DNA of 16,665 nt, taken from assembly GCA_041675285.1 (NCBI GenBank), contig JBAYTZ010000027.1, positions 1 through 16,665 of the forward strand, written 5' to 3'. The translations under genes and the position numbers were made by a program. Below, piece by piece: positions 1-7,325 of the stretch (within the stretch, counting starts at the first letter, position 1; each line of letters begins with the position of its first letter). The notes beneath the pieces are model-generated. The model was not told the origin of the DNA. It saw only the letters and a list, made by a program, of their open reading frames with translations, and ran no database searches. Origin of the DNA: Candidatus Delongbacteria bacterium. GTDB taxonomy: Bacteria; CAIWAD01.

Positions 1-69
1 ACCAGGTGGTGACGCCGTCAGGCGGAACCAACTACGCGGTTGCAGGAAGGATGAACTGCCGCCAGCGGA

Positions 70-89
70 AGCCCGCCGGGAGGCGGGCT
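70..89. repeat. Hairpin 1 in the guaB upstream region
   Basis: An 8-bp perfect stem (AGCCCGCC at 70-77 with GGCGGGCT at 82-89) closes on a GGGA tetraloop. It is the first of three hairpins within 160 nt in the gene-free stretch 1-276. No T-tract follows, so it does not look like an intrinsic terminator. It may be part of a REP-like palindromic repeat cluster. Confidence 0.5.
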
Positions 90-123
90 GACTCTGGCGG
101 GTGAGAAAAAGCGCCTCTTTGGC

Positions 124-154
124 GCCACCTTTCTGGCGCAAGCAGAAAGGTGGC
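124..154. repeat. Hairpin 2 in the guaB upstream region (REP-like)
   Basis: An 11-bp perfect inverted repeat (GCCACCTTTCT at 124-134, AGAAAGGTGGC at 144-154) surrounds a 9-nt loop. The arms differ in composition from the GC-rich coding DNA nearby. This is the typical form of a dispersed intergenic palindrome (REP or BIME type). Copy number elsewhere in the genome cannot be judged from this window. Confidence 0.6.
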
Positions 155-200
155 AAACAAGGCACCCCGGCGAACTCCGGGATGCGAAAAACCCCCATCC

Positions 201-230
201 CGACCTTCCCCCTGCAGGGGGAAGGGGTCG
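201..230. repeat. Hairpin 3 in the guaB upstream region
   Basis: A near-perfect palindrome. CGACC (201-205) pairs with GGTCG (226-230), and TTCCCCCTG (206-214) pairs directly with CAGGGGGAA (215-223), leaving GG (224-225) as a bulge. It ends 46 nt before the guaB start codon, so it would lie in or near the 5' untranslated region. It could be a repeat unit or affect the guaB transcript. Nothing visible matches a purine or guanine riboswitch. Confidence 0.5.
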
Positions 231-276
231 CTTTGGCGGCAGCCTTTTGGGATACCCAGCATTCGAGGGAGCGGTC

Positions 277-1737
277 ATGAGCAAGTTGATTGGCAAAGGC
301 CTCACCTTCGATGACGTGCTGCTCGTGCCGCGCGAATCCATCGTGCTGCCGGCCCAGGCCCGCGTGTCCACGCGCCTCTCCCGCCGCATCCGGCTGAACA
401 TCCCGCTGGTCAGCGCCGCCATGGACACGGTCACCGAGTCCGAGATGGCCATCGCCATGGCCCGCGAGGGTGGGATCGGGATCATCCACAAGAACCTGAG
501 CCCGGCCGACCAGGCGCACCAGGTGGACACGGTCAAGCGCTCCGAGTCCGGCATGATCCGCCAGCCCATCACCCTTTCCAGCGAGCGCAGCCTGCACGAG
601 GCCGTGGCCGTGATGGCCCGCTACCGGATCAGCGGCATTCCCGTGGTGGACGAGGGCCGGCTGGTGGGCATCCTCACCAACCGCGACCTGCGCTTCCTGA
701 CGGATCTGGAACTGCCCATCGCCTCGGCCATGACCCGCGAGAACCTGATCTGCGCGCCCGAGGGTACCACCCTCGAGGAAGCCGAGCGCATCCTGCAGCA
801 GCACAAAGTCGAGAAGCTGCTGGTGACGGGAACGGGCGGCGCGTTGGTGGGACTGATCACGGTCAAGGATATCCAAAAGAAGAAGCAGTTCCCCTTCGCG
901 GCCAAGGACGGCCACGGCCGCCTGCTGGCCGGCGCCGCCGTGGGCGTGGGCCCCAAGGAACTGGAGCGCGCCGCGCGGCTGGTGGAGGCCGGCGTGGACG
1001 TGCTCTGCGTGGACACGGCCCACGGGCACAGCAGCGGCGTGATCGGCATGGTGCGCACGTTGAAGGCCGCCTACCCAGCCGTGGACGTGGTGGCGGGCAA
1101 CGTGGCCACGGGCGAAGCCGTACGCGCCCTGGCGGAGGCTGGCGCCGACGCCGTCAAGGTGGGCATCGGCCCGGGCAGCATCTGCACCACGCGCGTGGTG
1201 GCCGGCGTGGGCGTGCCGCAGATCACGGCCGTGCTGGACTGCGCCGCCGCCGCCGCCGAGTTCGACATTCCCGTGATCTCCGATGGCGGCGTCAAGTACT
1301 CGGGCGACTTCGCCAAGGCCATCGCCGCGGGCGCCGAATCCGTCATGATGGGCTCGCTCTTCGCCGGTTGCGAAGAGAGCCCGGGCGAGACCGTGCTCTT
1401 CGAAGGCCGCAGCTTCAAGGTCTACCGCGGGATGGGCAGCCTGGGCGCCATGCGCCGCGGCTCCAGCGACCGCTACTTCCAGGGCGAGATCCGCGACGAG
1501 GAGAAGTTGGTCCCCGAAGGCATCGAGGGCCGCGTGGCCTACAAGGGCAAAGTGGCGGGCGTGGTCTATCAATTGGTGGGCGGCCTGCGCGCCAGCATGG
1601 GCTACTGCGGCTGCCCGGACATCGAGGCCTTCCGGCGCGACACGCGCTTCGTGGAGATCACCCCCGCCGGCCTGCGCGAGAGCCATCCCCACGACGTGGT
1701 GGTGACCAAGGAGTCGCCCAACTACTGGACCACCTGA
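277..1737 (+). CDS. guaB: Inosine-5'-monophosphate dehydrogenase
   Basis: It catalyses the NAD+-dependent oxidation of IMP to XMP, the committed step of cytosolic guanine nucleotide synthesis. The 486 residues match the usual family length. The N-terminus GLTFDDVLLVPRES is typical. A tandem CBS (Bateman) pair, about residues 92-205, interrupts the TIM barrel (motifs ITVKDIQKK, LLAGAAVG, CVDTAHGH). The active-site loop GPGSICTTR places the catalytic cysteine near residue 303, and the flap RGSSDRYFQ carries the Arg-Tyr pair expected of the family. The ATG at 277 is chosen because GAGGGAG lies a few nucleotides upstream and the product then begins MSKLIGKG; an in-frame start at 247 would add ten non-conserved residues. 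It appears monocistronic and is convergent with the lipoprotein gene. Hairpins precede it, but no obvious terminator follows within the 93-nt spacer. Confidence 0.97.
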   Translation: MSKLIGKGLTFDDVLLVPRESIVLPAQARVSTRLSRRIRLNIPLVSAAMDTVTESEMAIAMAREGGIGIIHKNLSPADQAHQVDTVKRSESGMIRQPITLSSERSLHEAVAVMARYRISGIPVVDEGRLVGILTNRDLRFLTDLELPIASAMTRENLICAPEGTTLEEAERILQQHKVEKLLVTGTGGALVGLITVKDIQKKKQFPFAAKDGHGRLLAGAAVGVGPKELERAARLVEAGVDVLCVDTAHGHSSGVIGMVRTLKAAYPAVDVVAGNVATGEAVRALAEAGADAVKVGIGPGSICTTRVVAGVGVPQITAVLDCAAAAAEFDIPVISDGGVKYSGDFAKAIAAGAESVMMGSLFAGCEESPGETVLFEGRSFKVYRGMGSLGAMRRGSSDRYFQGEIRDEEKLVPEGIEGRVAYKGKVAGVVYQLVGGLRASMGYCGCPDIEAFRRDTRFVEITPAGLRESHPHDVVVTKESPNYWTT

Positions 1738-1830
1738 TTCCTGGGGATGTCCCGCGCTCGTGAGCCGTGCCCCCGACCGCCCCATGCAAGAGCGGATTCC
1801 GACCCCGGCACGTGAATCGCCCCCTTCACA

Positions 1831-2208
1831 TCAAGGCAAGGCGATCAACTCCACCTCCACCTCGGCCGAGGAATCGTCCTCATCCAGGGTGGCCCCGGTG
1901 GGATGGGCGGCGTTGCGGTTCCAGGTCAGATAGCCGCTCTTGCTCACCCGCCAGGCGTCCAGCCGCACCGAGTTCCCGTTGAAGATCTCGATCTCGTAGC
2001 TGGCGCGCCCTGCCGCCCCCGTGTTGTAGGGCGGGTTCAACTCAATCGAATCATTGGCGAAGAACACGAGGGCGCCGGGCAGGGCCTGCCCCGTGTTGGA
2101 GTCCACCACCCGCACGGTCAGCGTGGCCGTCCAGGTCCGGTCGGGCAGGCTGGATTCCTCGCAGCCGGCCAGTAGCAGCAGCAGACAAAACAGCGGCAGG
2201 ATGCGCAT
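1831..2208 (-). CDS. Small lipoprotein with carboxypeptidase-regulatory-like domain
   Basis: A predicted 125-residue exported lipoprotein. It starts MRILPLFCLLLLLAGC, a short signal peptide with lipobox LAGC, so Cys16 would be lipidated after signal peptidase II cleavage. The mature part has TLTVRVVDSNTGQALPGALV, which resembles the start of CarboxypepD_reg or CNA-B-like beta-sandwich domains, followed by an acidic tail (DEDDSSAEVEVE). The ATG at 2208 is chosen over 2274 because a strong GGAGGT sits just upstream on the minus strand and because the longer form would bury the signal peptide. The function is unknown; it is likely a small envelope protein. Its promoter region overlaps a copy of the dispersed CACAGAGACAC repeat. 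It is convergent with guaB. Confidence 0.8.
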   Translation of the reverse strand: MRILPLFCLLLLLAGCEESSLPDRTWTATLTVRVVDSNTGQALPGALVFFANDSIELNPPYNTGAAGRASYEIEIFNGNSVRLDAWRVSKSGYLTWNRNAAHPTGATLDEDDSSAEVEVELIALP

Positions 2209-2230
2209 CGAGACCTCCGGGATGCGATTC

Positions 2231-2255
2231 AACACAGAGACACAGAGACACGGTG
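2231..2255 (+). repeat. Dispersed CACAGAGACAC repeat, copy 1
   Basis: AACACAGAGACACAGAGACA followed by CGGTG. It is one of three similar copies in this window (2231-2255, 2341-2367 inverted, 4372-4395), all intergenic. It lies just upstream of the lipoprotein gene, and with copy 2 forms an imperfect inverted repeat spanning about 137 nt. The internal ACACAGAG periodicity suggests a small mobile or recombining repeat rather than a promoter element. Confidence 0.55.
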
Positions 2256-2340
2256 TAAAAGAATCGATGAGCATGCATCGATGGCAGACCTGTTAACGGA
2301 CCGTTGTCCTCTTCATCTCTTCCATTGAAATCTAAATCGC

Positions 2341-2367
2341 TCTCTGTGTCTCCGTGCCTCTGTGGTG
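2341..2367 (-). repeat. Dispersed CACAGAGACAC repeat, copy 2 (inverted)
   Basis: Read on the minus strand it is CACCACAGAGGCACGGAGAC followed by ACAGAGA, closely related to copies 1 and 3. It lies just downstream of the metallophosphoesterase stop codon. The 2256-2340 spacer between the two inverted copies is AT-richer than its surroundings and contains a small palindrome (ATCGATG at 2263-2269 with CATCGAT at 2276-2282). The 193-nt spacer 2209-2401 contains no convincing gene. Confidence 0.55.
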
Positions 2368-2401
2368 AGAGGAAGACGAGAGAGTACGGGATGGCCCTGG
2401 C

Positions 2402-3583
2402 TCAGAGTCGCCGCAACGTGAGCAAGGTGATCTCCGGCGCCGTTCCCACCCGGATCGGCGGACCCCAGAAACCCGTGCCCTGGCTGACGTAGACCTGCAG
2501 GCGCGCCGAGTGCCGGTTCAGGCCCTTCAGGTAGGGGTTGGCCTTGCCCGCCACCCAGGTGTAGGGATGATACTGCCCGCCGTGGGTGTGGCCGCTGAGC
2601 ATCAAGTCGTAGCCCGCCTGCTCCGCGGCGAACACGCTGAGCGGCTGATGGGCCAGCAGCAGCTTGAAATCCGCCGGCGGCGCGCCGGCCAGCGCCAGAT
2701 CCGGCCGGCTCTCGTGGCTGGGGAAGAAGCGCCGGCCCTGGACGTCCGGCACACCCGCCAGCAGCAGGCGCCCGGCACCCCGCTCCAGCAGGACGTGCTG
2801 GTTGAGCAGCGGCGTGAAGCCCACGCCTTCGGCCACACGCAGCCAGCCCAGGGCGTCGCTGTAGTATTCGTGGTTGCCCGTGATGAACCACTTGCCCAGC
2901 GGGGCCTGGATCTCCCCCAGGGGCGCGGCCTCAGGCCCCAGGTCGCCGGGCAGTCCGTCCGCCAGATCCCCCGTGAACACCACCAGCTCGGGTTGCAGCT
3001 CCTGGACGGCGCGAGCCACGCGCGCCACCTGAGCGCGCTGGATGCCCGGGCCGATGTGCAGGTCGCTGAGCTGCACGATGCGCAGGCCGTCCAGGTCCGG
3101 GTGCAGGCCTGCGACCGGCACCTCCACCTCCACCACCCGGGTCAGCCGGTAGGCGCCCGCCACGCCCCAGGCCACGTAGAGCGACACGGCGCCGCAGATG
3201 CCCAGCGCCACGGCCCGCGAGCCCAGCAGGCTGCGGCCGTGCTCGATCCAGGCGGCGGGCGGGCCGGCGGCCAGCGCCTGGGCGCCGCCCAGCAGGCGCA
3301 GAGCGAGCCCGAGCAGATCCTTGGCCAAGAGCAGGATCACCGCCACGGAGATCCAGCCCACCACCAGCCAGCCCAGCTCCATCAGGCTGTCCAGGAAGCG
3401 CGGCGGCTGCAGGTGTCGGCGCAGGGCCAGCAGCGCCAGGGGCAGCCAGGCCAGCAGCTGGAGCGTAATCCAGATCCCGGCCGTGGGCGCCAGTCCCAGG
3501 CGCAGGGGCAACAGCAGCCGGAACCCCACCAGACTGCCCAGCAGGGCCAGCATGCCGCCCGCCACCAGAAAGAATGCCCACAT
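2402..3583 (-). CDS. Membrane-anchored calcineurin-like metallophosphoesterase (YkuE/YaeI-like)
   Basis: A 393-residue protein. Residues 1-150 contain about four hydrophobic segments (around 3-25, 35-54, 70-97 and 124-145). A calcineurin-like phosphoesterase domain follows from about 165 to the end. All metal-binding motifs are present: SDLHIG (Asp174, His176), FTGDLAD (Asp206), TGNHEY (Asn237, His238), AHQP (His312) and GHTHGGQ (His332, His334). The layout fits the YkuE/YaeI branch of membrane-associated metallophosphoesterases, where UDP-2,3-diacylglucosamine or other phosphodiesters have been proposed as substrates; the actual substrate here cannot be inferred. The start ATG at 3583 follows AAGGAG on the minus strand at suitable spacing. 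It is divergent from the CpcT/CpeT-like gene across a 100-nt gap that presumably holds both promoters. Confidence 0.88.
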   Translation of the reverse strand: MWAFFLVAGGMLALLGSLVGFRLLLPLRLGLAPTAGIWITLQLLAWLPLALLALRRHLQPPRFLDSLMELGWLVVGWISVAVILLLAKDLLGLALRLLGGAQALAAGPPAAWIEHGRSLLGSRAVALGICGAVSLYVAWGVAGAYRLTRVVEVEVPVAGLHPDLDGLRIVQLSDLHIGPGIQRAQVARVARAVQELQPELVVFTGDLADGLPGDLGPEAAPLGEIQAPLGKWFITGNHEYYSDALGWLRVAEGVGFTPLLNQHVLLERGAGRLLLAGVPDVQGRRFFPSHESRPDLALAGAPPADFKLLLAHQPLSVFAAEQAGYDLMLSGHTHGGQYHPYTWVAGKANPYLKGLNRHSARLQVYVSQGTGFWGPPIRVGTAPEITLLTLRRL

Positions 3584-3683
3584 GCCCCACGCTCCTTGTC
3601 TGTCTCACGGCTACCGAGCACCCGCGCCGTAGCGGCCCGTCCGCGCTTCCTACCTTGCCTGCCGGTCAATTCCGGAGAACAAG

Positions 3684-4355
3684 ATGCTCATCCGCCTGCT
3701 CGTGTTTGTCATGCTGCTGTCCGTGGCCCGCGCCGAAGAGATCCAGCCCGGCCGCGACCACCTGGCCGGCTGGATGACCGGCTCCTTCAGCAGCGCCCTC
3801 CAGGCCGCCTCCGACAGCAGCTACTTCGACATCCGGCTGCGCATGACGCCCATCTGGGGCGCGCGCGCCGACGGTCCCTGGCTCTACGTGGAGCAGGCCG
3901 TGGCCACCAGCCTGGACCAGCCCTACCGGCAGCGCGTGTATCACGTCACCGAGCCGGAGCCCGGCCTCTACGTCAGCGAGGTGTTCGAACTGCCCGAGCC
4001 CGTGCTGCGCTTCGCCGGCGCCTGGAAGTGCGATTCCCTGCTGGCAGGCCTGACACCGGATTCGCTGGCGGTCCGGCCGGGCTGCGGCGTCCACCTGCGC
4101 TGGAACGCGGAGCACGCGGCCTACGAAGGCCGCACACCGGGCGAGGGCTGCCTCAGCACGTTGCGCGGCGCGGCCTGGGCCACCTCCGAGGTCAGCATCA
4201 AGGCTGAGGGGCTGGTGAGCTGGGATCGGGGCTGGGACGCCCACGGTCAGCAGGTCTGGGGCGCCGAGCAGGGCGGCTACCAGTTCCGCCGCGCCCCGGT
4301 CTTCGGCGGGGCCTGCTGCCCTGGCGGGGGCAAGTCGCAGGCTGTGCCAAAGTAA
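3684..4355 (+). CDS. Exported CpcT/CpeT-family protein
   Basis: A 223-residue protein. Residues 1-17 (MLIRLLVFVMLLSVARA) form a probable Sec signal peptide with an ARA cleavage site. The rest resembles the CpcT/CpeT chromophore-lyase fold: LAGWMTGSFSS, YFDIRLRMTPIW, WLYVEQAVA, PYRQRVYHV, VSEVFELP, GCGVHLRW, and the C-terminal run WATSEVSI, SWDRGWDA, VWGAEQGGYQF. In cyanobacteria and cyanophages this family attaches or handles phycobilins on phycobiliproteins. No phycobiliprotein, bilin-synthesis or photosystem gene is visible here, so the role is probably different, perhaps binding a periplasmic ligand. The C-terminal tail after YQFRR is Gly/Cys-rich and outside the recognised domain. GGAG lies 6 nt before the ATG. 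The family call rests on motif memory, without an alignment. Confidence 0.78.
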   Translation: MLIRLLVFVMLLSVARAEEIQPGRDHLAGWMTGSFSSALQAASDSSYFDIRLRMTPIWGARADGPWLYVEQAVATSLDQPYRQRVYHVTEPEPGLYVSEVFELPEPVLRFAGAWKCDSLLAGLTPDSLAVRPGCGVHLRWNAEHAAYEGRTPGEGCLSTLRGAAWATSEVSIKAEGLVSWDRGWDAHGQQVWGAEQGGYQFRRAPVFGGACCPGGGKSQAVPK

Positions 4356-4371
4356 ACCGGCCGCACACTTG

Positions 4372-4395
4372 AACCACAGGGACACAGGGACTCAG
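4372..4395 (+). repeat. Dispersed CACAGAGACAC repeat, copy 3
   Basis: AACCACAGGGACACAGGGAC followed by TCAG, in the 115-nt spacer between the converging CpcT/CpeT-like and murA genes. It matches the reverse complement of copy 2 at most positions over about 23 nt. No intrinsic terminator is obvious in this spacer. Confidence 0.5.
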
Positions 4396-4470
4396 CCCGA
4401 ACACGTCCACGGGAATGCCGGGACTTGAAGTCGTGAATCCGGAGTCCGGCAGATCGAAGGGCCACTTCCC

Positions 4471-5760
4471 TCAGGCCGGCAGCCGGCGGATTTTTGCCCC
4501 CAGCGCGCCCAGGCGCTCCTCGATGCGCTCGTAGCCCCGGTCCACCTGCTGGATGTTTTGCATGCGCGTCACGCCCTCGGCCTTCAGCGCGGCGATGATC
4601 AGGGCCATGCCCGCGCGGATGTCCGGCGAGTGCAGACGCGCCCCATTGAGCGGCTGGCCGCCGGAGATCAGCACGCGGTGCGGATCGCACTGGGTGATCC
4701 GCGCGCCCATGGAGATCAGCGAGTCCACCCAGTACAAGCGGCTCTCGAACATCCACTCGTGGATCAGCACCTGGCCGCGGCTGCAGCAGGCCAGCACCAC
4801 GGCGATGGAGGAGAGGTCCGCCGGAAAGCCCGGCCAGGGCGCGTCGTGGATGCGCGGGATGGCGCCGAACTGGTCGTAATCCACTTCCAGGGCCTGCTCC
4901 CGCGGCACGCGGATGCCGCCGCGCTGGAAGAGGAATTCCACGCCCAGCTTGTGGAAGACGCGCTGGATCATCCGGTAGTTTTCCGCTTCGACGCCCTCGA
5001 TGAACAGCTCCGACTCCGTGGCCACGGCCAGGGCGATCAGGCTGCCCACCTCGATGTGGTCCTCGCCCACCCGGTGCGTGACGGAGTCCAGCAGCGCGCC
5101 GCCGCTGCCCTGGATGGTCAGTCGATTGGTGCCCACGCCCTCGATGCGCGCGCCCATGGCCTGCAGCAGGCGGGCCAGCCGCTGGACGTGGGGCTCGCTG
5201 GCGGCGTTCTCCACCACGGTCTCGCCCGTGGCCAGGGCCGCGGCCATCAGCGCGTTCTCCGTGGCCATCACGCTGGCCTCGTCCAAGAAGATCCGCGCGC
5301 CGATCAGCCCGCGGGGGGCCTCCAGCACCACGTCGTCGCCCTCCAACCGCACCTCGGCGCCCAGCCACTGGAAAACCGCCAGGTGCGTGTCGATGCGCCG
5401 GCGGCCGATGCGGTCCCCGCCCGGACGACGTAGCACGGCCCGCCCGCTGCGGGCCAGCAGCGGCGCGGCCAGCAGCAGGCTGCCGCGGATTTGGCCGGCC
5501 TGCTCGGGTTCCGGGCAGTCGCCCAACCCGGCGCTCGAGGAGATCACGGCCCGGTGGGCGGCGGGATCCCAGTCCACCGACGCACCCAGGGATTCCAGCA
5601 GGCGCAGCATCACCTGGATATCCAGGATGGCGGGCAGGTTTTCCAGCGTGGTGCGTTCGGCTAGGAGCGCGGCCGCCAGATCCGGCAAGGCCTCGTTCTT
5701 GTTGCCCTGGGGCGTGAAGACGCCGCTCAGATTCCGGCTGGTTTCGATCTCGAAGTACAT
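4471..5760 (-). CDS. murA: UDP-N-acetylglucosamine 1-carboxyvinyltransferase
   Basis: It transfers enolpyruvate from phosphoenolpyruvate to UDP-GlcNAc, the first committed cytosolic step of peptidoglycan synthesis. The 429 residues match the family. Visible features are QGNKNEALP (Lys21, equivalent to E. coli Lys22), the active-site loop PGGDRIGRRRIDTHL, FPADLSS with the catalytic aspartate, and the C-terminus DRGYERIEERLGALGAKI. The usual loop cysteine (E. coli Cys115) is replaced by Asp116. Such Asp forms are natural in several lineages and typically insensitive to fosfomycin. KNEALP and GGDRIGRRR recall the Bacteroidota/Chlorobiota branch. The ATG at 5760 is preceded by GAAGG on the minus strand. 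It is divergent from the methyltransferase gene across 111 nt. A paralogue of different substrate is possible, but the motifs fit MurA well. Confidence 0.93.
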   Translation of the reverse strand: MYFEIETSRNLSGVFTPQGNKNEALPDLAAALLAERTTLENLPAILDIQVMLRLLESLGASVDWDPAAHRAVISSSAGLGDCPEPEQAGQIRGSLLLAAPLLARSGRAVLRRPGGDRIGRRRIDTHLAVFQWLGAEVRLEGDDVVLEAPRGLIGARIFLDEASVMATENALMAAALATGETVVENAASEPHVQRLARLLQAMGARIEGVGTNRLTIQGSGGALLDSVTHRVGEDHIEVGSLIALAVATESELFIEGVEAENYRMIQRVFHKLGVEFLFQRGGIRVPREQALEVDYDQFGAIPRIHDAPWPGFPADLSSIAVVLACCSRGQVLIHEWMFESRLYWVDSLISMGARITQCDPHRVLISGGQPLNGARLHSPDIRAGMALIIAALKAEGVTRMQNIQQVDRGYERIEERLGALGAKIRRLPA

Positions 5761-5871
5761 GCAGGCCTTCGCTAGTTTTGCACACGCGGCGGTCCCGCCT
5801 GGACCGGCCCCGCGCCAAGATACCACTCGCCACAGGGCGGACGGCATGGGCCCGCCGCCCGGGAGAAGATC

Positions 5872-6636
5872 ATGCAGCACGCCTCCACGGCCGAACTGGC
5901 CCGGCACTTCGACGCCCTGGCTCCCGTCTGGACCGCCTGCCCCTACCTGGACGCGCCGGGCGAGGCCGAGCACGTGCTGCGGCTGCTCAAGCCCGGGCCG
6001 CGCGCCACGGGCCTGGACCTGGCCTGCGGCAGCGGCCAGCTCACCGCCGGACTCGCGGGCGCCGGCGGGCGCCTCCTGGCGGCGGACCTGAGCGAGCGCA
6101 TGCTCAAACTGGCGGCCTGCCGCTTCGTGGAGGCACGCATCAACAACGTGGTGATCACCGTCCAGGACGCCCACCGGCTGGAGTACGCCAACGGACTCTT
6201 CGAGTGGGTGGTCTGCCGCTACGCCTGGCGCCTCTTCGAGGAGCCGGCCCTGGTGCTGACGGAACTGGCCCGCGTCACCCGGCCGGGGGCGCGGCTCTAC
6301 CTCAGCGACTGGTGCGAGCCCAGCGGGCCCCTGGATGCCTGCCTGGGCCGGCTGGACGCCTTCCACCGCCGCTGCCTGACGGAGGCCTGGTGGGAGGAGC
6401 AGCTGGCCGGCCTGCCCTTCCAGACCGAACTGCGCCGCCGCCGGACCGAGCGGCTGGATCCCGTGGTCTGGGGCGAATTGGCCGGTCTGGATCCCGCCGA
6501 GGCGCGCCGACGCTTCGACGAGTTCCGCGCCGCCGAGGGCGCCGGGATCCACTGCCAGGAACTGGACAACCGCCCGGTCTGGATCGCCGAGCGGCTGGAA
6601 CTGGTGTTGCTGCGCACGGCCCGCCCGGCCAAATGA
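5872..6636 (+). CDS. Class I SAM-dependent methyltransferase
   Basis: A 254-residue cytosolic protein with a Rossmann-like Methyltransf_11/25 fold. Motif I is GLDLACGSGQL (residues 47-57), the acidic ribose-binding residue is Asp72 in AADLSERML, and VQDAHRLEYANGLFEWVVCR provides the next strands. The N-terminal RHFDALAPVW resembles UbiE/MenG-like small-molecule methyltransferases. The C-terminal 90 residues are divergent and Arg-rich. No substrate can be named. GGGAGAAG precedes the ATG at 5872 at good spacing. The last bases overlap the NUDIX gene start (ATGA), so the two are probably translationally coupled and may act in one pathway. Confidence 0.85.
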   Translation: MQHASTAELARHFDALAPVWTACPYLDAPGEAEHVLRLLKPGPRATGLDLACGSGQLTAGLAGAGGRLLAADLSERMLKLAACRFVEARINNVVITVQDAHRLEYANGLFEWVVCRYAWRLFEEPALVLTELARVTRPGARLYLSDWCEPSGPLDACLGRLDAFHRRCLTEAWWEEQLAGLPFQTELRRRRTERLDPVVWGELAGLDPAEARRRFDEFRAAEGAGIHCQELDNRPVWIAERLELVLLRTARPAK

Positions 6637-7229
6637 GCGGCCCCGCCACCCTGGATTACGCGGGCTACCTGGATCTGCTGCGCCGGACGGGTCCGCCGCG
6701 GATGGCCTGGATTCCCTTGGCCGAGCTGGACGAGGAACGGACGGGCTTCGCCGTGCACCTGGCCTTCACGGCCCAGGGCTTGGTGCTGGTGCGCAACCGG
6801 GAGCGCGCCTGCTGGGAGCTGCCCGGCGGACGCAAGGAGCCCGGCGAGCGCAGCCTGGACACCGCGCGCCGGGAACTGGCGGAAGAGTGCGGCGCGGGCC
6901 CGGCGGAGCTGCGGCCCTGGTGCGGCTACGAAGTCCGGCTGGGGGAGCGCGTCACGCGCGGCCTGCTTTGCCTGACTTTCTTGTCTGAACTGCCCGGGCC
7001 ACCGCCGGAGAGCGAGATCGCCGAGGCCCGGGTGGTGCGCCGCTGGCCCGGAGCGCTCTGCTACCCGCACATCCAGGGCCGCATCCTCCAGCAGGCGGCG
7101 CGCCGCCTGATCGCTCGCCCGGACGTTCCGGCGCTCCCGGAACTGCCGAACTCCTTGCTGTCCATTCTGATCGACGCTCCGCCGCCCCTGGGCGAGATTC
7201 CTCCCCCGCCCCAGAACCGCCCCGCCTGA
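6633..7229 (+). CDS. NUDIX hydrolase
   Basis: A 198-residue protein that would hydrolyse a nucleoside diphosphate linked to another moiety. It has a perfect NUDIX box, G(x5)E(x7)REUxEExGU, at residues 66-88, preceded by CWELPG and a beta-rich N-terminal half. The C-terminal 50 residues are Pro-rich (APPPLGEIPPPPQN) and probably disordered. The ATG at 6633 overlaps the methyltransferase stop as ATGA. No good Shine-Dalgarno is seen, so coupled translation is the best explanation; a downstream ATG at 6702 is the alternative. The substrate is unknown: housecleaning of oxidised or non-canonical nucleotides, or ADP-ribose/sugar nucleotide hydrolysis, are all open. Confidence 0.85.
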   Translation: MSGPATLDYAGYLDLLRRTGPPRMAWIPLAELDEERTGFAVHLAFTAQGLVLVRNRERACWELPGGRKEPGERSLDTARRELAEECGAGPAELRPWCGYEVRLGERVTRGLLCLTFLSELPGPPPESEIAEARVVRRWPGALCYPHIQGRILQQAARRLIARPDVPALPELPNSLLSILIDAPPPLGEIPPPPQNRPA

Positions 7230-7325
7230 ACCCTCGTTCCGCCCGCCTGTGCTCCGGGAAAAGCCCGCCCTACGCGCGGCCGGGCAGGCTCCGTGTGTTA
7301 CATTTCCAAGCGGGAAGGCATGAAG

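Noticed and set aside
3..104. Open + frame at the left edge (possible tail of an upstream gene)
   Set aside because: The 33 or so residues show no recognisable motif and run through hairpin 1, so the frame is probably chance.
2510..4207. Long + frame antisense to the metallophosphoesterase gene
   Set aside because: Its Gln/His/Arg-rich composition, lack of motifs and overlap with two well-supported genes indicate a shadow frame.
7265..7290. GC-rich inverted repeat before radC as a terminator
   Set aside because: The stem is short (about 5 bp) and no T-tract follows.
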